Part shown: positions 7,716 to 17,006 of the stretch, in pieces
How positions within the stretch are numbered: the stretch's first letter is position 1
Layout of the letters: each line of letters starts with the position of its first letter
Position numbers and translations under genes: made by a program
DNA from: Mucilaginibacter saanensis
Lineage (GTDB): Bacteria > Bacteroidota > Bacteroidia > Sphingobacteriales > Sphingobacteriaceae
NCBI RefSeq assembly: GCF_014200575.1
Contig: NZ_JACHBZ010000007.1
Span: 186,001-250,000 of the forward strand
Reading direction: 5' to 3'
DNA: 64,000 bases
Notes under the pieces: generated by a model
The model's input: the letters and a program-made list of their open reading frames with translations, nothing else
What the model was told of the DNA's origin: nothing
Database searches by the model: none

Positions 7716-8666
7716 ATGGGAACAGGTGAAATCACTTTTTTTGTTATCGTATTAATTTTTCTGATTATTATATCAACCTCATTTGTGTCTGTAAAACAGG
7801 GCACAATAGTAGTAATTACGGTTTTTGGAAAGTATCGGCGCATACTTACTCCGGGTTTAAACTTTAAGGTGCCTTTTATTGAAAATGTATATTCCAAGAT
7901 ATCTATTCAGAACCGCTCGGTGGAGCTGGAGTTTCAGGCCGTGACCTTTGACCAGGCAAATGTTTATTTCAAGGCCATGCTGCTGTACTCGGTATTAGAC
8001 CAGCAGGAAGAAACTATTAAGAACGTTGCCTTTAAATTTGTTGATGAACGCAACCTGATGCAGGCGCTTATTCGCACGGTTGAGGGATCTATACGAGCCT
8101 TTGTAGCCACCAAGCGCCAAAGCGAGGTGTTGATACTCAGGCGTGATATTGTAGAGCACGTAAAGGAACAGCTTGACGTGATACTGGAAGGCTGGGGTTA
8201 CCACCTGCAGGATCTGCAATTGAATGATATTACGTTTGATGAGGTGATCATGAAATCAATGAGCCAGGTAGTAGCTTCCAATAACCTGAAAGCCGCTGCC
8301 GAAAACGAAGGCCAGGCTTTACTGATCACCAAAACCAAAGCTGCCGAGGCCGAAGGTAATGCCATTAAAATATCGGCTCAGGCCGAGCGGGAAGCCGCTC
8401 AGCTGCGCGGGCAGGGTATTGCGCTGTTTCGTGAGGAGGTTGCCCGTGGTATGAGTGTGGCTGCCAAAGAAATGGCCGAAGCCAATATGGATACCTCGGT
8501 GATCCTGTTTACCATGTGGACAGAATCTATCAAGCACTTTGCCGAAAACTCGCAGGGCAACGTGATATTCCTGGATGGCTCCACAGACCAGATGCAGCAT
8601 ACGTTAAAAGAAATGATGGGTTTAAACCTTTTACAGTCTGACGCGGTCAAAGGTGTCAAAAAGTAA
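7716..8666 (+). CDS. SPFH/Band 7 membrane protein (stomatin-like)
   Basis: The 316-residue protein has one N-terminal transmembrane helix (residues 6-24), then an SPFH/Band 7 domain beginning with VKQGTIVVITVFGKYRRIL. A long helical Ala/Glu-rich region (residues 185-250, with EAEGNAIKISAQAEREAA) would form coiled coils in the oligomer. Proteins of this family build membrane-microdomain scaffolds and often control proteases such as FtsH. No NfeD-type partner or protease is adjacent, so the specific role is not clear. It is 20 bases upstream of the DUF922 gene and may be cotranscribed with it. Confidence 0.88.
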   Translation: MGTGEITFFVIVLIFLIIISTSFVSVKQGTIVVITVFGKYRRILTPGLNFKVPFIENVYSKISIQNRSVELEFQAVTFDQANVYFKAMLLYSVLDQQEETIKNVAFKFVDERNLMQALIRTVEGSIRAFVATKRQSEVLILRRDIVEHVKEQLDVILEGWGYHLQDLQLNDITFDEVIMKSMSQVVASNNLKAAAENEGQALLITKTKAAEAEGNAIKISAQAEREAAQLRGQGIALFREEVARGMSVAAKEMAEANMDTSVILFTMWTESIKHFAENSQGNVIFLDGSTDQMQHTLKEMMGLNLLQSDAVKGVKK

Positions 8667-8686
8667 AAGTTTTAACCTGTGTTTTT

Positions 8687-9238
8687 ATGAATTTAAGATG
8701 GATGAAATGGACCGGCATAATGAGCCTGTTTTTATTAATGTTTAACAGGGCATCGGCCCAGCAGTTTCATCAGCTTACCGTTAACGATTTTGGCGGCACG
8801 CCCCGGGTTGATGCCCGGGGCGTTGTAGCTTACACCAATTGTACTATTGATTTTAAATACCAGGCAAGTCGTCAGGATGGTGGTTATATGCTCAATGCGT
8901 TTGTACACCTGGCGTTAAATACCAATAAATCATGGCTTGACAGGAGCAGGATAACCTCGTCCCAGGTTTTGGCCGAGGTGTTAAAACACGAGCAGGGACA
9001 TTACACCATAGCCTACCTGGAACAGCAGGAAGTGCTGCGCGAAATTGGCAAAACCCGTTTCAGCCGCAACTATCAGTACGAAGCCATGAACCTGTTTAAC
9101 CGTATTGATGCCAAGTACAAACAAATGAACACCGATTATGATGACGATACCCAGCACATGACTAACCGCGTGCAGCAACACAGCTGGGATGTTTATTTTC
9201 AAAAACAACTACAGTTTATGCCGGAGGAAGGCCTTTAA
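8687..9238 (+). CDS. DUF922-type secreted protein, putative metalloprotease
   Basis: The 183-residue protein starts with a signal peptide that ends near RASAQQ (residues 1-25). The motif VLKHEQGHYTIAYLE, near residue 100, fits the HExxH zinc-peptidase pattern (HEQGH) seen in DUF922 proteins. The proteins are periplasmic and no substrate is known. The gene follows the SPFH gene by 20 bases on the same strand, suggesting an operon and perhaps a scaffold-protease relation; this last point is inference. Confidence 0.75.
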   Translation: MNLRWMKWTGIMSLFLLMFNRASAQQFHQLTVNDFGGTPRVDARGVVAYTNCTIDFKYQASRQDGGYMLNAFVHLALNTNKSWLDRSRITSSQVLAEVLKHEQGHYTIAYLEQQEVLREIGKTRFSRNYQYEAMNLFNRIDAKYKQMNTDYDDDTQHMTNRVQQHSWDVYFQKQLQFMPEEGL

Positions 9239-9322
9239 GCATTTATATAGGTAAAGACACCCTTCGTTAATTGATCGAAAACCATGTCTTTGTGATGAAG
9301 TAAAGAAAGCGAATATTCCTCC

Positions 9323-9415
9323 ATGTCATTGCGAGGAGGAACGACGAAGCAATCGCGAACCTTGCATATTCGCCCTGTAAGTATGCGATTGCCACGCTAT
9401 CGCTCGCAATGACAT
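9323..9415. repeat. Dispersed palindromic repeat, TCATTGCGAG family
   Basis: A 93-base imperfect palindrome has perfect 13-base ends, ATGTCATTGCGAG at 9323-9335 and its complement at 9403-9415. Inside, AAGCAATCGCG faces TGCGATTGCC. Related copies are at 42658-42763 and, degenerate, at 14164-14190. It fills the 303-base spacer between the DUF922 and polymerase IV genes together with plain AT-rich sequence. Confidence 0.75.
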
Positions 9416-9523
9416 ATCCTTAATTATCATAAAAAACTCTTTCTGCCACAGTGAAGAGATCGTAGCAATATCAAGGTAGGTTCGCAAAGTGTTTTAGCTA
9501 TTCGTTTTAGCAAAAGCACTCCG

Positions 9524-9531
9524 TATATTTG
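9524..9531 (+). promoter_or_regulatory. Predicted -7 box of dinB (DNA polymerase IV)
   Basis: TATATTTG matches TAnnTTTG. The -33 position has only TTCG, 19 bases upstream. Transcription would begin about 5-6 bases before the ATG at 9542, giving a very short or no leader. No LexA-like operator could be recognised. Confidence 0.4.
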
Positions 9532-9541
9532 CGTACCAGCC

Positions 9542-10660
9542 ATGCAAAACGAGCCTGCCCAAATTATCCGTAAAATTATCCATATTGATATGGATGCCTT
9601 TTATGCATCGGTTGAACAGCGTGACAATCCGGAATACCGGGGTAAAGCTCTTGTAGTAGGCGGACTGCCGGAGGGGCGTGGTGGCGTGGTAGCTACGGCC
9701 AGCTATGAGGCACGCAAGTTTGGTGTACGCTCGGCCATGTCATCAAAACGGGCACTACAACTTTGTCCCGATGCATTGTTTGTGCGGCCGCGTTTTGCCG
9801 CATATAAAGAGGTATCGCAAAAAATACGTGAAATATTTAGCCGCTATACCGATCTGATAGAACCGCTCTCTTTAGATGAAGCCTACCTTGATGTAACTAA
9901 TGATAAGTTGAACATTGGCTCAGCTATTGAAATTGCCAAACAGATTAAGCAGGCCATTAAAGACGAGCTGCAGCTTACGGCATCGGCGGGCGTATCTATC
10001 AATAAGTTTGTGGCCAAAATAGCATCAGATATTAATAAGCCCGATGGCTTAAAGTTTATAGGCCCATCAACCATTGAGGATTTTATGGAGCGCTTGCCGG
10101 TCGAAAAGTTTTTCGGGGTAGGTAAGGTAACCGCCCAAAAGATGAAACAAATGGGGCTGCATACCGGGGCCGACCTGAAAAGGCTAACCGAGGAGGAGCT
10201 GACCCGGCATTTTGGTAAAGCCGGTAAGTTTTACTACCTGATTGTGCGGGGTATTGACAACCGCGAAGTACAGCCGCATCGCGAAACAAAATCATTAGGT
10301 GCCGAAGATACTTTTGCTTATGACCTCACTACGCTGGAAGAGATGGAGGTTGAGCTGGATAAAATTGCGCTAACTGTTTATGACCGTTTGATTAAATACA
10401 ACCTGAAGGGGCGCACCCTGACACTTAAAGTAAAGTATAACGATTTTAAGCAAATTACCCGTAACCAATCCTTTACCGCAGCATTTAATGACCTGGAAAC
10501 CATTTGTAAAACGGCAAAACAATTGATGGCCGCTACCAATCCGGAGGATACCAGGATAAGGCTGCTGGGTATTTCCCTGTCAAACTTTGGAGATCTTCCC
10601 TCCAAACAAAAAGGAGAACGAGAAGCCGGTCCCGGTGATCAGTTGGCATTGGAGTTTTAG
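9542..10660 (+). CDS. dinB: DNA polymerase IV (Y-family)
   Basis: Error-prone translesion polymerase of 372 residues. The palm motifs are IHIDMDAFYASVEQ (metal-binding Asp16 and Asp18) and SLDEAYLDVT (near residue 113), and the steric block region GGLPEGRGGVVATASYEAR is typical. The segment GVSINKFVAKIASDINKPDG leads into the thumb, and a little-finger domain fills residues 235-350. The C-terminus shows no clear beta-clamp-binding peptide, though a QxxLxxF-like end (GDQLALEF) could act as one. The length fits full-size Pol IV. The gene is monocistronic. Confidence 0.93.
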   Translation: MQNEPAQIIRKIIHIDMDAFYASVEQRDNPEYRGKALVVGGLPEGRGGVVATASYEARKFGVRSAMSSKRALQLCPDALFVRPRFAAYKEVSQKIREIFSRYTDLIEPLSLDEAYLDVTNDKLNIGSAIEIAKQIKQAIKDELQLTASAGVSINKFVAKIASDINKPDGLKFIGPSTIEDFMERLPVEKFFGVGKVTAQKMKQMGLHTGADLKRLTEEELTRHFGKAGKFYYLIVRGIDNREVQPHRETKSLGAEDTFAYDLTTLEEMEVELDKIALTVYDRLIKYNLKGRTLTLKVKYNDFKQITRNQSFTAAFNDLETICKTAKQLMAATNPEDTRIRLLGISLSNFGDLPSKQKGEREAGPGDQLALEF

Positions 10661-10775
10661 GCCCCTAACCCCTGAAAGGGGAACTATGCAAGCGTAAAAT
10701 CAGGTATGTGTGATTCCCCTATCCAGAGTAATAGCCTATAAAAAGGGATAGTCTTAAAAATTGAATGGTGTATAG

Positions 10776-10916
10776 TTGACTCACCCGGTCTGCGCTACGC
10801 TTGACCACCCTCTCTACCCTTTGGGCAAAGAGGGAAGAGAAAAAAAGAATAGTAATCTCCTCTTTACGCTTGCGTAGAGAGGGTTGACAAGCGCAGCGAT
10901 GTCGGGGGTGAGTCAA
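10776..10916. repeat. 141-bp palindromic MITE-like element
   Basis: The ends are perfect 11-base inverted repeats, TTGACTCACCC at 10776-10786 and GGGTGAGTCAA at 10906-10916. Internal arms also match: TGCGCTACGCTTGACCACCC faces GGGTTGACAAGCGCAGCG, and CCTCTCTACCC faces GTAGAGAGG. There is no transposase. It lies in the 565-base spacer 10661-11225, which also carries a small GC palindrome (CCCCTGAAAGGGG) at 10670-10682. The rest of the spacer shows nothing but a possible -7 box, TACGTTTG, at 11172-11179 before the helicase gene. Confidence 0.75.
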
Positions 10917-11225
10917 TATGGCGTTCCAGTTCTTGCCAGTTGTCTTATCATGGGCTATTACTCTTGAGAAGGGTGGAGAGGCGTGTTATTGTTCGCTAAA
11001 CCTTTACTTTCCCGGGAAAGAAGTTACATCAGCATCTATCGTTATATGCAGATGAGTTCCGGGAGTGCTTTAGCTTTCCTTTTTTACAATTAAATCAAGT
11101 ATTTAATCCCAATCAGATACTTGTTAACAATTATTTAATACAAAACACTTCCAATTACAGCAAATTCTGATTACGTTTGAATTTTTTGTTGATGTAGCTT
11201 CAATAAATTTTTTAACAAAAGTTTA

Positions 11226-14120
11226 ATGTTACGCGTCGACAGTACAAAACCTTGCCAAATTATATATGCCATTGCCCGGCATGAATTCCTGTCGTACGTT
11301 ATAGAACCGCACATTGTACAGCTTAATCCTAACGGCGAATTTTCATTAACCCACCAGCGTTTATTTTCAAATACGGCCAAAGAGTTTATCCATTGTTTGG
11401 ATGATACCGACATTAAGCTGATTAAAATACTGGAAGAAATGGAGCAGGGCAACGTGATTAAGCGGTATTATAAAAAGCCAATCCGTCCGTTTGAATTTTT
11501 TGCCAAAATATTTAATGAACAGCTTTTTGATACCATCCGCCCCAAAATGGAAAAGCGTATGGCCGAAGCATTAACCTTGCTGGGTAATAAACAGGTGTAC
11601 CAGATGAGCAAGGAGGGGTACCCGGGCGAGCGAAAACTGCAGATAGCTGCCGAACCGGCTTCGGTACTGTTCCATTTCAGGCGTAATGAGGAGGAGATCA
11701 GATATTTCCCGACCATTAAATACCAGGGGATGCGCATTGAGTTTATGTTTAAAAATGCCGAGATCATTTGCAACCACCCCGCCTGGATGCTGCTTGATGA
11801 CACCTTGTATTACTTTGATAAGGAGATAGAGGGCAAAAAACTCCAGCCTTTTCTTAATAAGCGTTTTATTGCTATCCCGCGTTCGTCAGAACAATCATAC
11901 TTTGAAAAATTTGTAGCCCCGCTTATCGAAAAGCATAATGTATATGCCGAAGGGTTTACCATAAATACCGAAAAATACGATGCACAGGCGGCCCTGAAGC
12001 CTATTTATGTGGAAGGGGGGACCTCGCAGCTGCAATTGTATTTTAAATATGCAGGCTATATTTTTCCTTATGGCGATGGCAGACATATATCGGTAAGAAT
12101 GGAGAAATGCGGGGACGAGTATATATTTCACCGTATTAAACGCTCCATCACGTGGGAAAAAAACAAGATGCAGCAACTGGAGCAAATGGGTCTTAAAACG
12201 GTATCTACCCTGTTCCAGAATTTAGAGGTAGATAGTCATGACGAAGATGCTGATCGTTCTTTTTCTGTTTTTGAATGGCTTAACCAGCATCACGACCAGC
12301 TGATTGAGCAGGGTTTTGAATTGGAACAGCCCGAAGGCCAAAAACGCTACGTGTTTGGTAACAGTAAAATTGACCTGGAAGTAAAGGAAAATAACGATTG
12401 GTTTGATATTCATGCCATTGTATGGTTTGGGCCGTACCGCATACCTTTTATACAGCTCAAAAATCATATCCTGAACCGTAAAAAGGAATTTATATTGCCA
12501 TCGGGCGAGATTGCGGTAATTCCTGAAAAATGGTTTTCACAATATGGAAACCTGCTCCACTTTACCGAGGGTAGTACCGACCTCAGATTGCGCAGGCACC
12601 ACATTGGCCTGGTAAATGATTTGGCAGAGGGCGAAATGGCCAGCGTAACCATGACCCGTAAGCTGCAAAAGCTTACTGATTTTGATACACTGGAAGATGT
12701 TGAAATGCCGCAGAATTTTGCCGGTAATTTACGGCCTTATCAAAAAGCCGGGTATAACTGGTTCCATTTTTTAAAGAGCTATCATTTTGGAGGCTGTTTG
12801 GCCGATGATATGGGGCTTGGTAAAACCATACAAACGCTTGCACTGCTGCAAAAGCATAAGGAAGATACCGAAGCTGCCGGAGGCAAGGCCACCTCGCTGG
12901 TGATCATGCCTACCTCGCTGATCTATAACTGGCTTAATGAAGCAAAAAAATTCGCTCCGCAGTTAAGGCTTATGGTACATACCGGCACTATGCGCTACCG
13001 CTCGGCCGAGGTTTTTGCCAATTATGATGTGGTGATCACTACCTATGGCATCAGCCGGATTGATATAGGGATGTTTAAAGAGTACTTTTTTGACTATGTG
13101 ATATTGGATGAAAGTCAGAATATCAAAAACCCGTCGTCAAAATCATTCCAGTCTGTTAAACAGCTCAAGTCGCGATTTAAATTAATATTGAGCGGTACCC
13201 CGGTTGAGAACTCGGTTAATGACCTATGGACACAAATGTCATTCATTAACCCTGGCTTGCTGGGCGGACAGCAATTTTTCCAGAACGAGTTTGTAACACC
13301 AATTGAAAAGAAGAAGGACGAAGACAAGGCGCGCAAACTGCAAGCCTTAATAAAACCCTTTGTTTTGCGCCGTACCAAAGAGCAGGTGGCTACCGAGCTG
13401 CCGCCAAAAACCGAAAACCTGTTCTATTGCCAGATGAGCGAGGAGCAGGCCTCCGTTTATGAAAAGGTAAAATCGGAATACCGTAACGAGCTATTGAAAA
13501 GCCTGGAGGACGGCACCTTTGCTAAAACGCAGATACAGGTGTTACAGGGCCTGATCAAATTACGGCAGATTGCCAATCATCCTGTTATGATTGACAAGGA
13601 TTACGAGGGCGATAGCGGCAAATTTGAGAACGTGGTACACACCCTGGCCAATGTGCTGGATGGTGGGCATAAGGTGTTGATATTTTCGCAGTTTGTAAAA
13701 CAGCTGACCATCTATCGGGAGTACTTCGACAAGGAGGGAGTACCCTATGTATATCTGGATGGCAGCACCCAAAACCGTGGCGATGTGGTAAAACAGTTTC
13801 AGGAAGATCAAAAGACACGGGTGTTCCTGATTTCGATAAAAGCGGGCGGGGTAGGGTTAAACCTGACCGAAGCCGACTATGTATTTATCCTTGACCCATG
13901 GTGGAACCCGGCTGTTGAGCAGCAGGCTATTGACCGTACCCACCGTATTGGCCAAACCAAAAATGTATTTATCTATAAGTTCATCACTAAAGACTCGGTA
14001 GAGGAAAAAATCCTGGCCCTGCAGCAGCGTAAACTTAGCCTGAGCCGCGCCCTCATCACCACCGAGGAAAGCTTTATCAAATCACTTTCGGCCGATGATA
14101 TTAAGGAAATACTGGGGTAG
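11226..14120 (+). CDS. SNF2-family (DEAD/DEAH-like) helicase/ATPase
   Basis: A 964-residue Swi2/Snf2-type double-stranded DNA translocase. The Walker A motif DDMGLGKTIQT lies near residue 527, motif II is DESQ near 627, motif III is LSGTPVENS near 655 and motif VI is DRTHRIGQ near 901, so both RecA-like lobes are complete. The N-terminal 480 residues carry no motif I recognise; in this bacterial subgroup that part often has a SWIM zinc finger, but no CxC...CxH set is visible here. Such proteins are widespread in Bacteroidota and are presumed to act in transcription recycling or DNA repair. The gene is alone, with no methyltransferase or nuclease beside it that would suggest a defence system. 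Confidence 0.88.
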   Translation: MLRVDSTKPCQIIYAIARHEFLSYVIEPHIVQLNPNGEFSLTHQRLFSNTAKEFIHCLDDTDIKLIKILEEMEQGNVIKRYYKKPIRPFEFFAKIFNEQLFDTIRPKMEKRMAEALTLLGNKQVYQMSKEGYPGERKLQIAAEPASVLFHFRRNEEEIRYFPTIKYQGMRIEFMFKNAEIICNHPAWMLLDDTLYYFDKEIEGKKLQPFLNKRFIAIPRSSEQSYFEKFVAPLIEKHNVYAEGFTINTEKYDAQAALKPIYVEGGTSQLQLYFKYAGYIFPYGDGRHISVRMEKCGDEYIFHRIKRSITWEKNKMQQLEQMGLKTVSTLFQNLEVDSHDEDADRSFSVFEWLNQHHDQLIEQGFELEQPEGQKRYVFGNSKIDLEVKENNDWFDIHAIVWFGPYRIPFIQLKNHILNRKKEFILPSGEIAVIPEKWFSQYGNLLHFTEGSTDLRLRRHHIGLVNDLAEGEMASVTMTRKLQKLTDFDTLEDVEMPQNFAGNLRPYQKAGYNWFHFLKSYHFGGCLADDMGLGKTIQTLALLQKHKEDTEAAGGKATSLVIMPTSLIYNWLNEAKKFAPQLRLMVHTGTMRYRSAEVFANYDVVITTYGISRIDIGMFKEYFFDYVILDESQNIKNPSSKSFQSVKQLKSRFKLILSGTPVENSVNDLWTQMSFINPGLLGGQQFFQNEFVTPIEKKKDEDKARKLQALIKPFVLRRTKEQVATELPPKTENLFYCQMSEEQASVYEKVKSEYRNELLKSLEDGTFAKTQIQVLQGLIKLRQIANHPVMIDKDYEGDSGKFENVVHTLANVLDGGHKVLIFSQFVKQLTIYREYFDKEGVPYVYLDGSTQNRGDVVKQFQEDQKTRVFLISIKAGGVGLNLTEADYVFILDPWWNPAVEQQAIDRTHRIGQTKNVFIYKFITKDSVEEKILALQQRKLSLSRALITTEESFIKSLSADDIKEILG

Positions 14121-14163
14121 GGGGTAGATGTGCGGATATGTAAATGTGCGAATCTAATCCGCG

Positions 14164-14264
14164 CGTCATTGAAGCTACGAAGCAATCCCGTCGATACCTT
14201 GTCATCCTGGTACAAAGGATCTTTTGACGATTAGATTCTTCGCCTTGCTCAGAATGATAAATTA
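14164..14264. repeat. Two adjacent dispersed-repeat fragments
   Basis: Bases 14164-14190 are a degenerate half of the TCATTGCGAG family, containing ACGAAGCAATC. Bases 14200-14264 are a near-complete copy of a second family, GTCATCCTG...GGATCT...AGATTCTTCGC...CTCAGAATGATAA, whose other copy is at 46128-46191. Both lie between convergent genes. Confidence 0.7.
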
Positions 14265-14276
14265 TTTTCGATTAAT

Positions 14277-14948
14277 CTAATTACCGCTACCTGTAAACGC
14301 CGGAGCAATTTTATAAATGATGCTGATGGCAAAAACTACAATAGATAAATAGAATATCCATTTTCCTTGTTTTCTGTCGTTTTCATTGTATCCGTAAACC
14401 CGTTCGCCATCGGGCAGTGTCTTTTTGTAGGTGGATAGGTGCCAGCCAACAAATAGCCCAATTATTCCACCGCCGAGGGCAAATATATAGCCTATAATAA
14501 CCCAGGAAGTTTGGGGTGGTTCGGGTTCTTTCAATTCTTCTATCCGGCTTTTACTCAGATCGGCCAATATATTGTCATTTACCTCAATGCCGCGGTCGGC
14601 TAATATTTTGCGGGCAAGCTGGTAGTCAAAGGCACTCCATTCATCGGCTTTTGCCAGTATGTCAAGCAGTTCCTCGTCGGCAAAGTCAAATAAATAATAA
14701 TCCTTTTCAACCTGGTTAATATTCTCGGTTTCACTATCGTTCAGCAGTTTATTTACTGTCGTAAAATCGTCGCCTTTTATTTTTACAGCATAGTCCTTTG
14801 ATAGTTCGCTGTTTACAAATGCCGGATTAAATGCCAGCGAGCTCTCTTCAATATTATAGGGAATATGGTGCTGTTCAAGCAAATCGGCCAGGGCATTGGC
14901 CAGGGCTATATCATTAAATTTTTTAAAGGTTATCAGTTCAGGGTTCAT
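14277..14948 (-). CDS. Membrane protein with N-terminal DUF2007-like domain
   Basis: I start the gene at the ATG at 14948, giving 223 residues from MNPELITFKKFNDI; a longer frame would overlap the upstream gene. The first 75 residues (FNDIALANALADLLEQHHIPY) resemble the DUF2007 'signal-transducing' fold, in which a short alpha/beta domain precedes a membrane part. A middle acidic helical region of about 80 residues follows. Two transmembrane helices lie near residues 150-170 and 198-216, with a short loop containing LPDGERVYGYNENDRKQGKW. Function unknown. It is the last gene of a minus-strand run with the NTF2-like and M20 genes. Confidence 0.65.
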   Translation of the reverse strand: MNPELITFKKFNDIALANALADLLEQHHIPYNIEESSLAFNPAFVNSELSKDYAVKIKGDDFTTVNKLLNDSETENINQVEKDYYLFDFADEELLDILAKADEWSAFDYQLARKILADRGIEVNDNILADLSKSRIEELKEPEPPQTSWVIIGYIFALGGGIIGLFVGWHLSTYKKTLPDGERVYGYNENDRKQGKWIFYLSIVVFAISIIYKIAPAFTGSGN

Positions 14949-14971
14949 ATAAAGGTTAGGTTTAACTAAAA

Positions 14972-15478
14972 TTACAAGCCATTTTTGGGCACCCAGGCCT
15001 GGCTTTTTATGAGCCACTTACCGCTCACCACACGCAGCACAAATGAAAATGCACCTTCCTCATCAAATGGTTCGCCGTTAATGGTTCCAGTATACTCTAC
15101 AGGTACCACCAGGTAGGCAATTTCCTCTGTTTGTTGAAAAATTTTTACGCGCTTAACGTTAACCTTAAAGTCTTTTATTTTAAAATCTTTAACCGCCTTT
15201 TGCACCGAGTTTACCCATTGCACTCCCGCCAGTTGCCCGTTCCATGAAAATGGTGCCTGCTCATCGCTCACTACAGCATTGGGGGTATAAACATCAGAAA
15301 CCTTTTCAATATTAAAAGTGTATGAAGCCTTGAGCACCGTATTTACAATTTGCAAAACCTCGGGTTTTATTGTTTTTATGGTATCATCTCTGTGCCCACC
15401 CACAGCATAAGTATTTGTTGCAGCCAGCATGGTAATTAACAAGCCCATGCATACCATAGTTAATAGGTGTTTCATCAT
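14972..15478 (-). CDS. Secreted NTF2/SnoaL-like protein
   Basis: The start at 15478 gives MMKHLLTMVCMGLLIT, a signal peptide that ends near NTYAVGG; the in-frame codons upstream do not fit a signal sequence. The mature part of about 145 residues has the DUF4440/SnoaL-like pattern: an initial helix (VLQIVNTVLKASYTFNIEKVSDVY), then strands ending in KWLIKSQAWVPK. Such small cone-shaped domains bind ligands or act as enzymes, and none can be assigned here. The gene sits 61 bases after the M20 amidohydrolase stop and 23 bases before the DUF2007-like gene. Confidence 0.65.
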   Translation of the reverse strand: MMKHLLTMVCMGLLITMLAATNTYAVGGHRDDTIKTIKPEVLQIVNTVLKASYTFNIEKVSDVYTPNAVVSDEQAPFSWNGQLAGVQWVNSVQKAVKDFKIKDFKVNVKRVKIFQQTEEIAYLVVPVEYTGTINGEPFDEEGAFSFVLRVVSGKWLIKSQAWVPKNGL

Positions 15479-15539
15479 TATATTATTTAATATGGTTGTG
15501 CTGTTTGCCATTATTGTGTATAAAGTTAAGCATCAATTA

Positions 15540-16850
15540 TTACTGTTGTGCTGATGCCATATAATCCAACGTTAAATTACAGAGGGCTTTAACGCCTAAA
15601 GTAAAACCGCTTTCGTCAATATAAAAATCAGGCGTGTGGTGTGATGGTGCAGTGAGCGGATTACCGCCTTTGGGCATGCCTCCTAAAAAGAAAAACAAGC
15701 CCGGAACCTTTTCCTGATAAAAGCTAAAATCTTCGGCTCCGGTTACCGGTGGGCGCAGCAATACGTTTTGGGCCCCGGCTGTATGCTGTAAGCTGGGCAG
15801 CATTTTTTGAGTAAGCTCAGGATCGTTAAAAGTAACCGGGTAGTGGTTGCTGTAAGGTATTTTTACTTCGGCGGTGGCGCCTTGTGCCTCGGCGGTTTTG
15901 GTAGCTATTTGTTTAACCCTTTCGGCCAGCAGTTTTTCATCGGCTGCGGTAAATGAGCGCAGGGTGCCCAGCATCTCAACAGACTCGGGGATAATGTTGG
16001 ACCGGTTACCGCCTTTTATAGCGCCGATGGTTACCACTGCAGGGTTCTCGGTTACGTTAATGTTGCGGCTTACAATGGTTTGCAGATTGTTGATGATCTC
16101 GGCCGATACAACAATAGGGTCGACGCTCGACCAAGGGTACGCGCCATGTGCTGAACGTCCCTTCACAATGATCTGCATATCGTTAACGCCGGCCATAGTA
16201 CCGCCCGGGCGGTAGGTGATCTTGCCAACTTCGGTTTGGGAGTTGATGTGCAGGCCAAATATGACGTCGACTTTTGGATTTTGCAGCACGCCTTCTTTTA
16301 CCATTTCTTCGGCGCCGCCCTTTTGGCCCGGCTCCACACCTTCTTCGGCCGGTTGAAAGATGAATTTTACCGTACCATGAAGTTCGCTTTTCATGGTTGA
16401 TAATATTTGCGCTACGGCCATTAAAATGGCCATGTGCGAGTCGTGCCCGCAGGCATGCATTACGCCAACTTCCTGTCCGTTATAGATGGTTTTTACTTTT
16501 GATGCAAATGGTACTGGTGTGCGTTCAATAACCGGCAGACCATCCATATCAGCCCGCAGGGCAACTACCGGCCCTGGTTTGTCGCCTTTTAAAATACCTA
16601 CAACACCCGTAGTAGCAATGCCGGTTTGCACCTGTATGCCTAAGGATTGCAGGTGTTTGGCAATAATTGCCGAAGTGCGTACTTCATGGTTACCTAACTC
16701 AGGGTGTTCATGAAAATCACGGCGCCAGGCAATAATCTGGCTTTGTAAAGCGTCGGCCTTACTGCTAACCTGAGTGGTTACCACATCGTTTTTTTGGGCC
16801 AGTGCAGTAAGCGAAAACAGTGAAAAGAATAAAATGCAGCTTTTTTTCAT
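15540..16850 (-). CDS. Secreted M20D-family amidohydrolase (N-acyl amino acid hydrolase type)
   Basis: A 436-residue zinc amidohydrolase with a signal peptide (MKKSCILFFSLFSLTALAQ), so it acts outside the cytoplasm. Metal-binding motifs in order are HEHPELGNHE (near 48), DMDGLPV (near 102), HACGHDSH (near 132), PAEEGVEPG (near 165), GLHIN (near 200) and GAEDFSFY (near 380). The family includes hippurate hydrolase, IAA-amino acid hydrolases and N-acetyl-diaminopimelate deacetylase; an extracytoplasmic copy suggests scavenging of acylated amino acids or dipeptides. It is the first gene of the minus-strand run 16850-14277. Confidence 0.9.
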   Translation of the reverse strand: MKKSCILFFSLFSLTALAQKNDVVTTQVSSKADALQSQIIAWRRDFHEHPELGNHEVRTSAIIAKHLQSLGIQVQTGIATTGVVGILKGDKPGPVVALRADMDGLPVIERTPVPFASKVKTIYNGQEVGVMHACGHDSHMAILMAVAQILSTMKSELHGTVKFIFQPAEEGVEPGQKGGAEEMVKEGVLQNPKVDVIFGLHINSQTEVGKITYRPGGTMAGVNDMQIIVKGRSAHGAYPWSSVDPIVVSAEIINNLQTIVSRNINVTENPAVVTIGAIKGGNRSNIIPESVEMLGTLRSFTAADEKLLAERVKQIATKTAEAQGATAEVKIPYSNHYPVTFNDPELTQKMLPSLQHTAGAQNVLLRPPVTGAEDFSFYQEKVPGLFFFLGGMPKGGNPLTAPSHHTPDFYIDESGFTLGVKALCNLTLDYMASAQQ

Positions 16851-16937
16851 CCCGGTTTTTGAAACAGTTAATATAAGAACAATACTTTAAAAAACGGTAA
16901 CCCGCATCTTATAAGATGTTTTAATAAAACGACTTAA

Positions 16938-16977
16938 CCAAAAGAGGCCCGGAATAGTTTATCCGGGCCTCTTTTGG
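16938..16977 (-). terminator. Hairpin terminator after FKBP gene 1
   Basis: A perfect 16-base stem, CCAAAAGAGGCCCGGA at 16938-16953 with its complement at 16962-16977, has an eight-base loop. It lies 29 bases past the stop of the minus-strand FKBP gene. T residues lie in the stem end rather than in a long tail. Confidence 0.65.
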
Positions 16978-17006
16978 TGTTCATGAATGGTTGTTGGTTG
17001 TTGCGA

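Noticed and set aside
10719..10916. Minus-strand open frame of 65 residues in the spacer after dinB
   Set aside because: It is mostly the 141-bp palindromic element read as protein, with no homology features.
11226..14120. SNF2 helicase as part of a phage-defence system (DISARM-like)
   Set aside because: No methyltransferase, nuclease or other defence gene is adjacent; the helicase stands alone between repeats.
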